Positions 41,270-49,509 of a DNA stretch of 64,000 bases are shown in pieces. The position numbers were made by a program, and so were the translations under genes. The DNA is from Archangium lansingense (GTDB lineage: Bacteria > Myxococcota > Myxococcia > Myxococcales > Myxococcaceae): contig NZ_JAPNKA010000001.1 in NCBI RefSeq assembly GCF_026626635.1, forward strand, positions 6,262,001-6,326,000. Reading direction: 5' to 3'. Below the pieces are notes generated by a model, which did no database searches, was not told where the DNA came from, and saw only the letters and a list, made by a program, of their open reading frames with translations. Every line of letters begins with the position of its first letter. Position 1 is the stretch's first letter.

Positions 41270-41758
41270 TCAATCGCGCTTGATGCGGCGGCGCGCGGCG
41301 ACCCTGTCCAACAGGGCTTGCAGGAGCGGCTCGGCCTGACGGGGCAGCTTCTGGTCCGTGGGGGAGGAGTTCACGGGGAGTGAGCGCGCGAGCCGGTACA
41401 GCTCCTCCAGCCGCTCGCGGAACAGCTCGTTCTCCGGATGCTCCTGGAGGGCACGGCGGTAGGCGGCAGCGGCACCCACATAGTCCCCGCGGAAGAAGAG
41501 GCGTTCGCCCTCGGTGACAGGGGTAGAGGGGCCCTGGGGGAGGGCATCGGGGTCGGCGCTGGCCCGGAGGGCCGTGAGGGTCTGGAGCTCCAGGGGTTGG
41601 AGCGTCTCGCGCAGGTTGGCGAGCTTGAGGGCGAGCGCCTCGTCCTCGGGGAAGGCCCGACAGAGCGTCTCGAAGAGGCTCAGGGCCTCATTCAGCTCTC
41701 CGCGGCGCAGGGCGCGTTCGGCATGTGCGACCATTTCGGCGCGGGCTTCGGGGTTCAT
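41270..41758 (-). CDS. Small TPR-containing protein
   Basis: 162 residues from ATG 41758. Two TPR-like regions are visible: HAERALRRGELNEALSLFETLCRAFPEDEALALKLANL and GERLFFRGDYVGAAAAYRRALQEHPENELFRERLEELYRL. No signal peptide, so cytoplasmic. The C-terminus is basic (VAARRRIKRD). It lies 124 bases upstream of the kinase gene on the same strand and may be co-transcribed. TPR units usually mediate protein contacts; the partner could be the kinase, but nothing in the sequence proves it. Confidence 0.72.
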   Translation of the reverse strand: MNPEARAEMVAHAERALRRGELNEALSLFETLCRAFPEDEALALKLANLRETLQPLELQTLTALRASADPDALPQGPSTPVTEGERLFFRGDYVGAAAAYRRALQEHPENELFRERLEELYRLARSLPVNSSPTDQKLPRQAEPLLQALLDRVAARRRIKRD

Positions 41759-41988
41759 CTCGGGCGCAAGGTTACCGTACGGAGCGCGGAAGTCACCCGG
41801 GGACTCTTGGGGCCTGCTCTGAAGGTGGAGCGGGTGTCACCCCGGGCAGAACCTCCGGCCGTCCGCCTGCCCTGGAGACGAGAGGCGGAAAATCTCATTA
41901 TTCCTGGAATTCCCCATGCTGGCGATGCGCCCACCCGGCGTCGGGAAAGGGACAGGGGGCGAGGTGCTTCCGCTAGTGTGTGCCCCGC

Positions 41989-43320
41989 ATGTTGACGATC
42001 CTCCTCCTCGCCGCGTTGGCCCAGGCTCCGGTCCCGACCGCGGACGCCCTTACCGGGGATGCGCCGGATGCGGGTACTCCGGCCGTTGTGCCTCCGCTGC
42101 CCGTGGCCACGCTGCCTCCGGCCACCCATGAGCTTTTCGAGCGCCTCAAGGGCCGCGTGGTCCAGGTGCGCATCATCGAGCGGCGCAGCGGCACCCGGTC
42201 GTCCATCGGCTCGGCGTTCTTCGTGAGCGCCGAGGGGCACGCCCTCACCAACTACCACGTCATCTCCGACATCGTTCTCCACCCGGAGGACTACACCGCC
42301 GAGGTGGTGCGCGAGGGCAAGGACGCCGAGGCCGTGCCCGTCCGGGTGGTGGACGTGGACGTGGTGCATGACCTGGCCGTCATTCAGCAGGACGAGCCGG
42401 TGAAGGACAGGTTCGAGCTGGCGCCAAAGGAGCCGCCTCAGGGCACCCGGCTGTACGCCATGGGCAACCCGCATGATTTGGGCACCACCATCGTCGAGGG
42501 CACCTACAACGGCCTCGTGCAGGACGCGCTCTACGACAAGGTGCACTTCAGCGGTGCCATCAACCCCGGCATGAGCGGTGGCCCCACGGTGACGGGAGAT
42601 GGCCAGGTCATCGGCATCAACGTGTCCACCATGGGCAACCAGCTCGGCTTCCTGGTGCCTGTGGCGCATGCCCGCGAGCTGCTGAAGCGGGCGCGTGAGG
42701 TGAAGGAGAGCAGCCCCTCGGCCCTGCTGGCCGTGGTGGGCGCGCAGCTCCTGGACAACCAGCAGCGCATCACCGATCGGCTCCTGGCCGCGCCCCTCCC
42801 GACGCAACAGCTCGGGGACTATCGCGTGCCCGGCCGCTGGTTGCCCTTCCTCAAGTGCTGGGGTGACACCCCCCACCAGCCAGAGAACCCCTACACCATC
42901 ACCAGCTACCAGTGCTCCTCCGAGGAGGACATCTTCCTGAGCGGAGAGCACCGCACCGGCGTGCTGGCCTATGACCACGCCTACGTGTCGAGCGAGCAGC
43001 TCGGGGCCCTGCGCTTCGCGGCGCTCTACGAGGCCACCTTCAGCAATGATCCGGGCGGCGTGGACGCCACCAAGGAGGACGTGACGAACTTCCGCTGCCG
43101 CGTGGACTTCGTGAAGGTGGGTGGCATCCCCACGCGCACCGCCCTGTGCCTGCGCGCCTACAAGAAGTTCCCCGGGCTGTATGACCTGGCGCTCCGGGCG
43201 GCAACCACCAATGCGAGCACCTCGGGCGTGCAGACGAGCCTGACCCTGGCGGGGTTCTCCGCGGACAACGCGCGCGCCCTCGCTCGCCGCTACCTGGAGG
43301 CGCTCGCGTGGACGAAGTGA
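41989..43320 (+). CDS. Exported trypsin-like serine protease (DegP-type fold without PDZ)
   Basis: 443 residues from ATG 41989, whose MLTILLLAALAQA forms a signal peptide. The protease domain spans ~45-230 with the catalytic triad in ALTNYHVISD (His), VHDLAVIQQDE (Asp) and NPGMSGGPT (Ser), plus the oxyanion GNP-type GNPHDLG. A PDZ domain is absent. The C-terminal ~200 residues contain Cys (LKCWGD, YQCSSEED, NFRCRVDF, ALCLRA) that could form two disulfides, in a region I do not recognise. Probably periplasmic. Its stop overlaps the next gene by 13 bases, so the protease is co-translated with the FHA membrane protein. Confidence 0.85.
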   Translation: MLTILLLAALAQAPVPTADALTGDAPDAGTPAVVPPLPVATLPPATHELFERLKGRVVQVRIIERRSGTRSSIGSAFFVSAEGHALTNYHVISDIVLHPEDYTAEVVREGKDAEAVPVRVVDVDVVHDLAVIQQDEPVKDRFELAPKEPPQGTRLYAMGNPHDLGTTIVEGTYNGLVQDALYDKVHFSGAINPGMSGGPTVTGDGQVIGINVSTMGNQLGFLVPVAHARELLKRAREVKESSPSALLAVVGAQLLDNQQRITDRLLAAPLPTQQLGDYRVPGRWLPFLKCWGDTPHQPENPYTITSYQCSSEEDIFLSGEHRTGVLAYDHAYVSSEQLGALRFAALYEATFSNDPGGVDATKEDVTNFRCRVDFVKVGGIPTRTALCLRAYKKFPGLYDLALRAATTNASTSGVQTSLTLAGFSADNARALARRYLEALAWTK

Positions 43321-44279
43321 TCTTCCTGGAGGAGCTGGAAGGAGAGGACGTACACGCCCGGCACCGGCTGGAGCGCTTCCCGGTGACGGTGGGGCGCGGC
43401 TACACCAACGACGTCATCCTGGATGATCCAAAGGTGTCGGCCTCGCACCTGCGGATTGAGCGCACCGAGGACGGCCGGCTGGTGCTTCGGGATGTGGGCA
43501 GCCACAATGGCACGTTCCGCGTGGAGCCCTGGACCCGGCTGGCGGAGCTGGAGCTCACGGACGACGCGCGGGTGGCGGTGGGAGACACGGTGCTGCGCTT
43601 CCGCAGCCGGTCTCACGCGGTGGAGGACACGCGGATCACCGCCATTCCCGTGGCACCCCGGGGCCGTCCCTTCGAGCTGCCCTTCGCCTTCCCTGTGATG
43701 CTGGCGGTGGCGGTGGTGATCTTCCTCCTCCACGAGTACCTGACGAACTACCAGAAGACGGACTGGGGCTCGTTGGCGCTGGCGGTCGTCGTGCCGGTGT
43801 TCGCCTCCTTCGTCTGGGCGGGGCTCTGGTCCGTGGCGAGCAAGGTGGCACGGCGCGTGTTCCACTTTGGCGCACATGGCACCATCGGGAGCCTGGGGCT
43901 GCTGGGGCTGCTGGTCATCCCGCTGCTGCTCGGGCTGTTGACGTACAGCCTGGGACTGGGCGCCTGGGTGCGATGGCTCTACCTGGCCGGGTACCTGGGA
44001 TGGATGGGCTTCGTGCTCTTCTGGCACCTGCGCTACGTGACGCGCGCGGAGCCCCAGCGGCTCGCCCTCATGCTCGCGGTCATCCTCGTGTGCTTCGGGG
44101 CCCTCACCCAGGCGGACTCGCTGCTGGGCGAGGAGGACTTCTCCTCCACCATCGACTTCGACCGCACCCTGCTGCCGCCTTCCTTCCAGGTGGTGCCCTC
44201 CAAGTCGGTGGACTCCTTCTTCGAGGGCACCCAGGAACTCCAGGAGGACGTGGACGCGCTCGCGAAGGAGGCTCCCTGA
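43308..44279 (+). CDS. FHA domain protein with transmembrane segments
   Basis: 323 residues from GTG 43308, starting inside the protease gene. The N-terminal FHA domain is clear: VTVGRGYTNDVILDDPKVSASHLRI and RDVGSHNGTFRV, with the Arg, Ser and Asn that read phosphothreonine. Then come about five to six hydrophobic helices (ALAVVVPVFASFVWAGLWSV, LGLLGLLVIPLLLGLLTYSLG, RLALMLAVILVCFGALTQ) and a soluble C-terminus. The FHA part faces the cytoplasm, so it can read kinase signals while pairing with an exported protease. This protease/FHA-membrane pair resembles a signal-coupled membrane module, but that is inferred. Confidence 0.87.
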   Translation: MDEVIFLEELEGEDVHARHRLERFPVTVGRGYTNDVILDDPKVSASHLRIERTEDGRLVLRDVGSHNGTFRVEPWTRLAELELTDDARVAVGDTVLRFRSRSHAVEDTRITAIPVAPRGRPFELPFAFPVMLAVAVVIFLLHEYLTNYQKTDWGSLALAVVVPVFASFVWAGLWSVASKVARRVFHFGAHGTIGSLGLLGLLVIPLLLGLLTYSLGLGAWVRWLYLAGYLGWMGFVLFWHLRYVTRAEPQRLALMLAVILVCFGALTQADSLLGEEDFSSTIDFDRTLLPPSFQVVPSKSVDSFFEGTQELQEDVDALAKEAP

Positions 44280-44355
44280 GCATCCAGGCAGGGAAGAACC
44301 GTCTCCCTCCGCTAAACTTTTCAAGGATCGCTGAGGAAGGTCGCCCTGCTCTGCT

Positions 44356-44381
44356 ATCCTGTGCCGTCGAACGCACAGGAT
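44356..44381 (+). promoter_or_regulatory. Perfect inverted repeat upstream of vgrG
   Basis: ATCCTGTGC (44356-44364) and GCACAGGAT (44373-44381) form a perfect 9-bp dyad with an 8-base spacer, ending 18 bases before the vgrG ATG. TATCCT (44355-44360) overlapping the left arm could be a -10 element. It fits an operator or a leader hairpin that controls the secretion module. No sigma-54 GG-GC pair was found here. Confidence 0.45.
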
Positions 44382-44399
44382 CGATTGAGGGGGGCACCC

Positions 44400-46886
44400 A
44401 TGGGAGCGCCCGTAACACCCGCCTTTACGCTGCGAATCGGCTCTCAGGAGCCGGAGGCCCTGGTAGTCAGTGGTTTCTCGGGCCGCGAGGCACTGAGCCG
44501 CCTCTATGAGTTCCAGGTGGACTTCCACCCGCTGGAGGACGTGCCGCTGGAGTCCGAGGAGCTGCTGGGCAGCGAGGCGCTGCTCACGGTACGGCTGCCC
44601 GAGGACAAGACGCGGTGGGTCCACGGGCGGGTGCGCGCGCTGGACTCGCTGGGCAAGCACGGTGGTCGCTGGCGTTACCGGGCCTGGGTGGTGCCCGGGG
44701 CGTGGTGGCTCTCGCAGGTGAAGCGCAGCCGCATCTTCCAGGCCCAGGCGGTGCCGCAGATCATCAAGGCGGTGCTGGAGGAGGGGGGCGTGAAGGTGAA
44801 GCTGTCGCTGAGCGGCAGCTACGAGGCGCGCGAGTACTGCACGCAGTACCGGGAGACGGACTTCGCCTTCGTGAGCCGGCTCATGGAGTGGGAGGGTCTC
44901 TTCTACTTCTTCGAGCACACGGAGGACGGGCACCTGCTGGTGGTGGGCGACAAGCCCAACGTGCACGAGGCGCTGCCGAGCGGAGCCAAGCTGCCGCTGC
45001 GGGAGAACGAGGGCCTGGCCGAGGACAAGGAGTACCTCTCCTCGCTGCAGCGGGTGCACCGGTTGAGGCCGGGCAAGGTGCACCTGAAGGACTACGACTT
45101 CGAGAAGCCCTCGCTGGACGTGTCAGGCAAGACGCAGGACTCCAGCAACGGACAGGCCTCGCTGGAGGTGTACGACTACCCGGGCGAGTACGTGGCGCCG
45201 GGAGTTGGCAAGGGCGCGGCGAAGGTGCGGCTGGAAGAGGCGGTGCAGGCGGCCCGCACGCTGGAGGGCGAGGGCGTGTGCCCGCGGCTGACGCCGGGCT
45301 ACCGCTTCGAGGTGGAGGACGCGGGCGTCCACGCCGGCGAGTACGTGGCGGTGGAGGTGGTGCACTCGGGCTGGCAGCCGGAGACGCGGGGGAGCAGGGA
45401 AGCGCTCGGCAAGCTGTACCGCAACAGCTTCAAGTGCATGCCGTCCAGCGTGCCCTTCCGGCCCAGGCGCACGACGCCCCTGCCGCACATCCCCGGGTTG
45501 CAGACGGCGACGGTGGTGGGGCCAGGGGGCGAGGAGATCCACACGGACGACCATGGGCGCATCAAGGTGCAGTTCCACTGGGACCGGGAGGGCCAGCGGG
45601 ACGACAAGGCCTCGTGCTGGGTGCGCGTGGGACAGGCGTGGGGTGGCCCGGCGTGGGGTGCGCTGTACCTGCCGAGAATGGGGCAGGAGGTGGTTGTTCG
45701 CTTCCTGGAGGGCAACCCGGACAGGCCGCTGATCGCGGGCACCGTGTACAACGGAAGCAATCCGACGCCCTACGCGCTGCCGGACGACAAGACGAAGTCC
45801 ACCCTCAAGAGCGCCTCCAGCCTGGGCAGCGACGGCTTCAACGAGTTCCGGATAGAAGACGCCGCGGGTGAGGAGGAGATCTTCGTCCACGGACAGAAGG
45901 ACGAGGACCTCACCACCGAGAACGACAAGGACCAGCTGGTTCGTGCCTACGAGGACTTGCTGGTGAAGAAGGATCGCTCCCGCACGGTGGATGGCAATCA
46001 ATCCCTCCGCGTCGTGCTGGACGATGGCAGTCTCATCGAGGGCAATCAGACCCTGCAGGTGACGGGCAACCGCTCCACGCGGACCATCGGCAGTCACGAT
46101 GAGGACGTGGAGGGCAACCAGTCCATGACGGTGTCCAAGAATGTCACCGCATCCGTCGTCCAGGCGATGAGCGAGACCGTTGGCGCGGCCAAGGCGCTCA
46201 GCGTGGGCGGCTCCTATCTGATCAACGTGGCCCTGGCGAAGACCGAGGCCGTCGGCGGGCTCAAGTCCGTGCAGGTCGGTGGCGCCCTCTCCGAGTTCGT
46301 TGTCGGAAGCCGCCAGGAGATGGTCGAAAAGGACACCTCGGTCAAGGTGGGCGGCGACTACAAGACCGAGATCAAAGGCCAGGTCTCAGAGACGCTCGGA
46401 AAGGACTTCAAGGGCCAGGTGGGCAAGAAGCACGAGCTGGGCGTCAAGGAGGCCACGTCGGCGCTCGCCAAGTCCTTCGAGCTCAAGGCGGACAAGTTCT
46501 CCCTGGTGGTCAACGGCAAGCTCATCCTCAGCATGGAGAAGTCCGGCAAGGTGCACTTCGCGCCCAAGACGTTCACCGTCGACGGCTCGGACATCAAGGT
46601 CAAGGGCGGCAAGGTGAAGATGGAGCCGGCCGGCTCGATGAAGGACAAGTCCGTGAAGCTGAAGGAGATCCAGGCCCTCCAGGAGGACAAGGTCAAGAAC
46701 TCGGTCCACGTGGAGATGGAGATGGCGGACAGCACCGCGCTGGCGGGCCAGAAGTTCGAGGTGAAGCTGCCCGATGGCTCCACGAAGTCGGGCAAGGTGG
46801 ATGGCGGCGGGGCCGCGAGTGTTGCCGAGGCCAAGCCCGGCCAGTCGGAGATCTCCTTCCCCGACCTGGCCAAGCTGGCGGAGTGA
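44400..46886 (+). CDS. vgrG: Type VI secretion system spike protein VgrG
   Basis: 828 residues from ATG 44400. It trimerises at the tip of the Hcp tube and carries cargo into target cells. Residues ~1-360 are the gp27-like base (LEVYDYPGEY, TDFAFVSRLMEWEGLFYFFEH). An OB-fold/gp5 part follows (HTDDHGRIKVQFHWDREG, SCWVRVGQAWGGPAWGALYLPRMGQEV, NPDRPLIAGTVYNG), then a long beta-helix of short repeats (~500-720). The last ~100 residues are an extra domain ending GKVDGGGAASVAEAKPGQSEISFPDL, similar to C-terminal extensions that help hold effectors. No PAAR domain, and no other secretion-apparatus gene in the window, so it is an orphan cargo locus. Confidence 0.93.
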   Translation: MGAPVTPAFTLRIGSQEPEALVVSGFSGREALSRLYEFQVDFHPLEDVPLESEELLGSEALLTVRLPEDKTRWVHGRVRALDSLGKHGGRWRYRAWVVPGAWWLSQVKRSRIFQAQAVPQIIKAVLEEGGVKVKLSLSGSYEAREYCTQYRETDFAFVSRLMEWEGLFYFFEHTEDGHLLVVGDKPNVHEALPSGAKLPLRENEGLAEDKEYLSSLQRVHRLRPGKVHLKDYDFEKPSLDVSGKTQDSSNGQASLEVYDYPGEYVAPGVGKGAAKVRLEEAVQAARTLEGEGVCPRLTPGYRFEVEDAGVHAGEYVAVEVVHSGWQPETRGSREALGKLYRNSFKCMPSSVPFRPRRTTPLPHIPGLQTATVVGPGGEEIHTDDHGRIKVQFHWDREGQRDDKASCWVRVGQAWGGPAWGALYLPRMGQEVVVRFLEGNPDRPLIAGTVYNGSNPTPYALPDDKTKSTLKSASSLGSDGFNEFRIEDAAGEEEIFVHGQKDEDLTTENDKDQLVRAYEDLLVKKDRSRTVDGNQSLRVVLDDGSLIEGNQTLQVTGNRSTRTIGSHDEDVEGNQSMTVSKNVTASVVQAMSETVGAAKALSVGGSYLINVALAKTEAVGGLKSVQVGGALSEFVVGSRQEMVEKDTSVKVGGDYKTEIKGQVSETLGKDFKGQVGKKHELGVKEATSALAKSFELKADKFSLVVNGKLILSMEKSGKVHFAPKTFTVDGSDIKVKGGKVKMEPAGSMKDKSVKLKEIQALQEDKVKNSVHVEMEMADSTALAGQKFEVKLPDGSTKSGKVDGGGAASVAEAKPGQSEISFPDLAKLAE

Positions 46887-46921
46887 ACCCCCGAGCCTCG
46901 CATTCCCACTGAGAGACGCGC

Positions 46922-48469
46922 ATGTCCCCACCGGAAGAGAACAAGGCGGAGATCCAGTGGCACCAGCTCTTCAAGCCCATGAAGGGCATGAAGCAGGGAG
47001 CCAAGAACCAGCTCGTCGTCGTCCGGGAAACGATCCCCATCGTCTTCGTGCCCGGCATCATGGGCACCCGGCTGAAGAACTCGAAGGGCGAGAAGGTCTG
47101 GGATCCGGACGACGCGCTCTTCATGCTGCGCAAGTACGGCCTGGCCTGGAGGGACGCCGAGGACAAGAAGGAGATGGTCGTCGGCAAGAAGTTCAATGAG
47201 AACTTCCTCGAGACCTACCTGGACGACGAGGATCACAACGAAGACAAGCTGGAGGACTTCCCGGGAGCGGACGAGCGGGGCTGGGGCGGCGTCTCCTGGA
47301 GTAGCTACGGAGCGATCCTCACCGCCCTCCACACCCAGAAGTGGAGCCCCCTGGCACGCCTGTGCTTCAAAATGCCCGTCTACGCCTTCGGGTACAACTG
47401 GACGGGCTCCAACACCACCGCGGGCAAGAAGCTCAAGGCCTTCATCGACGACATCGTCGAGAAGAACGCCTGCGAGCACGTCATCATCGTCACCCACTCC
47501 ATGGGTGGTCTGGTGACGCGCTCGGCCTGCATCGAGCACGGTGCCAATGCCAAGGTGCTGGGCATCGTCCATGGCGTGCAGCCTGTCACCGGCGCGGCCG
47601 CCGCCTACTGGCGCATGAAGGCTGGCTTCGAGCGCACGAACCTGATGTCCATTCCCGCGGCCTGGGTGCTCGGGACCAACGGCGAGGAGGTCACCGCCCT
47701 GTTGGCCAACATGCCCGGAGGCATGCAGCTCCTGCCCAGCCATCACTACACCGCCAATGATGGCTCCAAGCAGTGGCTCCAGTTCGAGGACCACACCGGC
47801 AAGCAGATGGCCGCGCTCCCCAAGAGCGGCGACCCGTACGCGGAGATCTATAAGGAACAGAAGCAGTACTGGCGGCTGGTCAATCCCGCGTTCCTGGCGC
47901 CGGGGGAGGACGAGGACAGCCCCACCTCCGCCAAGACGCATTGGGCCGGCTACACCCAGTTGGTGGACAAGACCAAGGCCTTCCATGATCGCGTCGGGCT
48001 CAGTCCCAACGCGGAGACCTCCGTCTTCTACGGCTCCGGCAAGGAGCACCTCACGGCGGATCGCGTCCTCTACAAGCTGTCCCCCAATGGCTTCATGAAG
48101 AAGGCCGGAGAGTTCTTCCGGGTGATTTGGACCTGGGAAATGGCCGCTGCCATCGCCGGGGGTTGGGGCGCGGCCGTCTATCTCGGCTACGAGGCCATCA
48201 CCTCCACTGACTGGTGGAAGTCCCGCGGTGGTTTCGAGGCGGAGATCACCCTGAACGACGCCAAGCTCCTGGTCACCCTGCAGCCTCCGGATGGCGCGGG
48301 CGATGGCACCGTGCCCGAGTCCTCCGGCAAGGGGCTCAAGAACGACGCCACGGGCGTTCCCAAGATTGCCCACGAGCCCGCCTACCAGGACAAGGTGGCC
48401 ACCGACTTCACCCTCCAGGCCATCGAGAAGTACATCCGCGGCAAGGTCAAGAAGCGCATCCAGGGATAG
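46922..48469 (+). CDS. Probable type VI lipase effector (Tle-like alpha/beta hydrolase)
   Basis: 515 residues, no signal peptide, 35 bases downstream of vgrG, as expected of a cargo effector. The fold is LCAT-like: VPGIMGTRL supplies the oxyanion region, THSMGG the nucleophile Ser193, DGTVP the acid Asp461, and AHEPAYQD the His484; together these form a plausible triad. A hydrophobic segment (VIWTWEMAAAIAGGWGAAVYLGY) near residues 400-425 could help enter the membrane. Such enzymes cleave phospholipids of rival bacteria. Target lipid and class (Tle3/Tle4-like) cannot be fixed here. The next gene encodes an exported lipoprotein, the usual form of immunity protein. Confidence 0.82.
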   Translation: MSPPEENKAEIQWHQLFKPMKGMKQGAKNQLVVVRETIPIVFVPGIMGTRLKNSKGEKVWDPDDALFMLRKYGLAWRDAEDKKEMVVGKKFNENFLETYLDDEDHNEDKLEDFPGADERGWGGVSWSSYGAILTALHTQKWSPLARLCFKMPVYAFGYNWTGSNTTAGKKLKAFIDDIVEKNACEHVIIVTHSMGGLVTRSACIEHGANAKVLGIVHGVQPVTGAAAAYWRMKAGFERTNLMSIPAAWVLGTNGEEVTALLANMPGGMQLLPSHHYTANDGSKQWLQFEDHTGKQMAALPKSGDPYAEIYKEQKQYWRLVNPAFLAPGEDEDSPTSAKTHWAGYTQLVDKTKAFHDRVGLSPNAETSVFYGSGKEHLTADRVLYKLSPNGFMKKAGEFFRVIWTWEMAAAIAGGWGAAVYLGYEAITSTDWWKSRGGFEAEITLNDAKLLVTLQPPDGAGDGTVPESSGKGLKNDATGVPKIAHEPAYQDKVATDFTLQAIEKYIRGKVKKRIQG

Positions 48470-48478
48470 CCCGCCCCG

Positions 48479-49498
48479 ATGCCCTCGCCCCCGTTCCCTC
48501 TGCCACGCAGGAGCCCCAGGGCTGCGTTGAGCCTGCTCCTGCTGGTTCTCGCCTCCTGCACACGCAGCAGTCCCCCTTCGGAGGAAGTACGCATGAGCTC
48601 CCAGCCGGCAGAGCCCGTCGTCCGCAGTTGTGTCGGTCGTTTCTGCCTGGAGGTCCCCACCTCCATGGTGCGCAAGGCCGGCTCCTTCTCGCTCCAGTAC
48701 GTCTCCCTGGACGAGGTGTTCTGGAAGGAGCCCGACGCCGAGGCCCGGACGCACGTGTGGAAGGCGCGGCTGGCCCGGATCGAGGCCCTCAAGCTGGAGC
48801 GGGAGATCCCCACGGACTCTCGGGGAGAGATTCGTGGCCAGCGGGAGCTCGCGCCCGGCCTGCGCGGAGTGCTCTTCCACGAGGACGACAACCCGGAGCT
48901 CGTCTCCTGGGGCGGGCTGCTGAACAGCGGACCGGTGGACGTGTGGATGCAGATCGACGGAGATCTGGATCGCGAGAGCGAGTGGGCGGCACGCCTGTCC
49001 GAGGTGGCCCAGTCGTACCGGCCGCTGGAGGCCCAGGAGAAGTGGCCCGTTCCCGGTAAGGACTGGTTCTACCTGAACTACGGCCGTGTCAGCCTCCCCA
49101 TGAAGTTCAAGGAGGAGGCCCAGGCGCGCTTCGAGGGGCACCCGCTCGGGCTCAAGCTGGCCATCACCACCAAGACGGTCAGCCAGGTGAAGAAGCAGAG
49201 CCTCATGGACCGGCTCTCCGACTCCCTGGCCCTGGCCGGCGAGACCATGCAGGGCAGCCTCGTCACCCAGAAGTACAAGTCCCGCAAGGTGGCCGGGCTC
49301 GAGGGCGAGGAGCTCATCCTCCGCTACACCGAGGGAAAGAAGCGCCAGCTCTACTGCCTGTGGACGTACGCCGGAGAGGCGAAGTCCGGCAGCCACCCGA
49401 AGATGTCCATCGAGATGGAGAGCAACCTCGACCAGGACGACGCCAAGGTTGCTGTCTGGAACCAGGTGCTCGATTCCGTGCGCCCCGCGGGCTTGTAG
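48479..49498 (+). CDS. Putative immunity lipoprotein (Tli4-like)
   Basis: 339 residues from ATG 48479. LLLLVLASC gives a lipobox after a basic N-terminus, so it is a lipoprotein facing the periplasm, where a phospholipase effector would act. Two similar halves of strand-rich sequence are visible: FCLEVPTSMVRKAGSFSLQY (starting CVGRFC) and VSLPMKFKEEAQARFEG, with LEGEELILRYTEGKKRQLYCLWTYAGEA. This resembles Tli4-type immunity proteins, which protect the producer from Tle lipases. It directly follows the lipase gene by 10 bases, completing a VgrG-effector-immunity unit. The assignment rests on order, lipobox and resemblance rather than on a catalytic motif. Confidence 0.7.
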   Translation: MPSPPFPLPRRSPRAALSLLLLVLASCTRSSPPSEEVRMSSQPAEPVVRSCVGRFCLEVPTSMVRKAGSFSLQYVSLDEVFWKEPDAEARTHVWKARLARIEALKLEREIPTDSRGEIRGQRELAPGLRGVLFHEDDNPELVSWGGLLNSGPVDVWMQIDGDLDRESEWAARLSEVAQSYRPLEAQEKWPVPGKDWFYLNYGRVSLPMKFKEEAQARFEGHPLGLKLAITTKTVSQVKKQSLMDRLSDSLALAGETMQGSLVTQKYKSRKVAGLEGEELILRYTEGKKRQLYCLWTYAGEAKSGSHPKMSIEMESNLDQDDAKVAVWNQVLDSVRPAGL

Positions 49499-49509
49499 CT
49501 CCGCGAGCG

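Noticed and set aside
44280..44399. Sigma-54 promoter for vgrG
   Set aside because: No GG and GC pair with the correct spacing was found in the leader.
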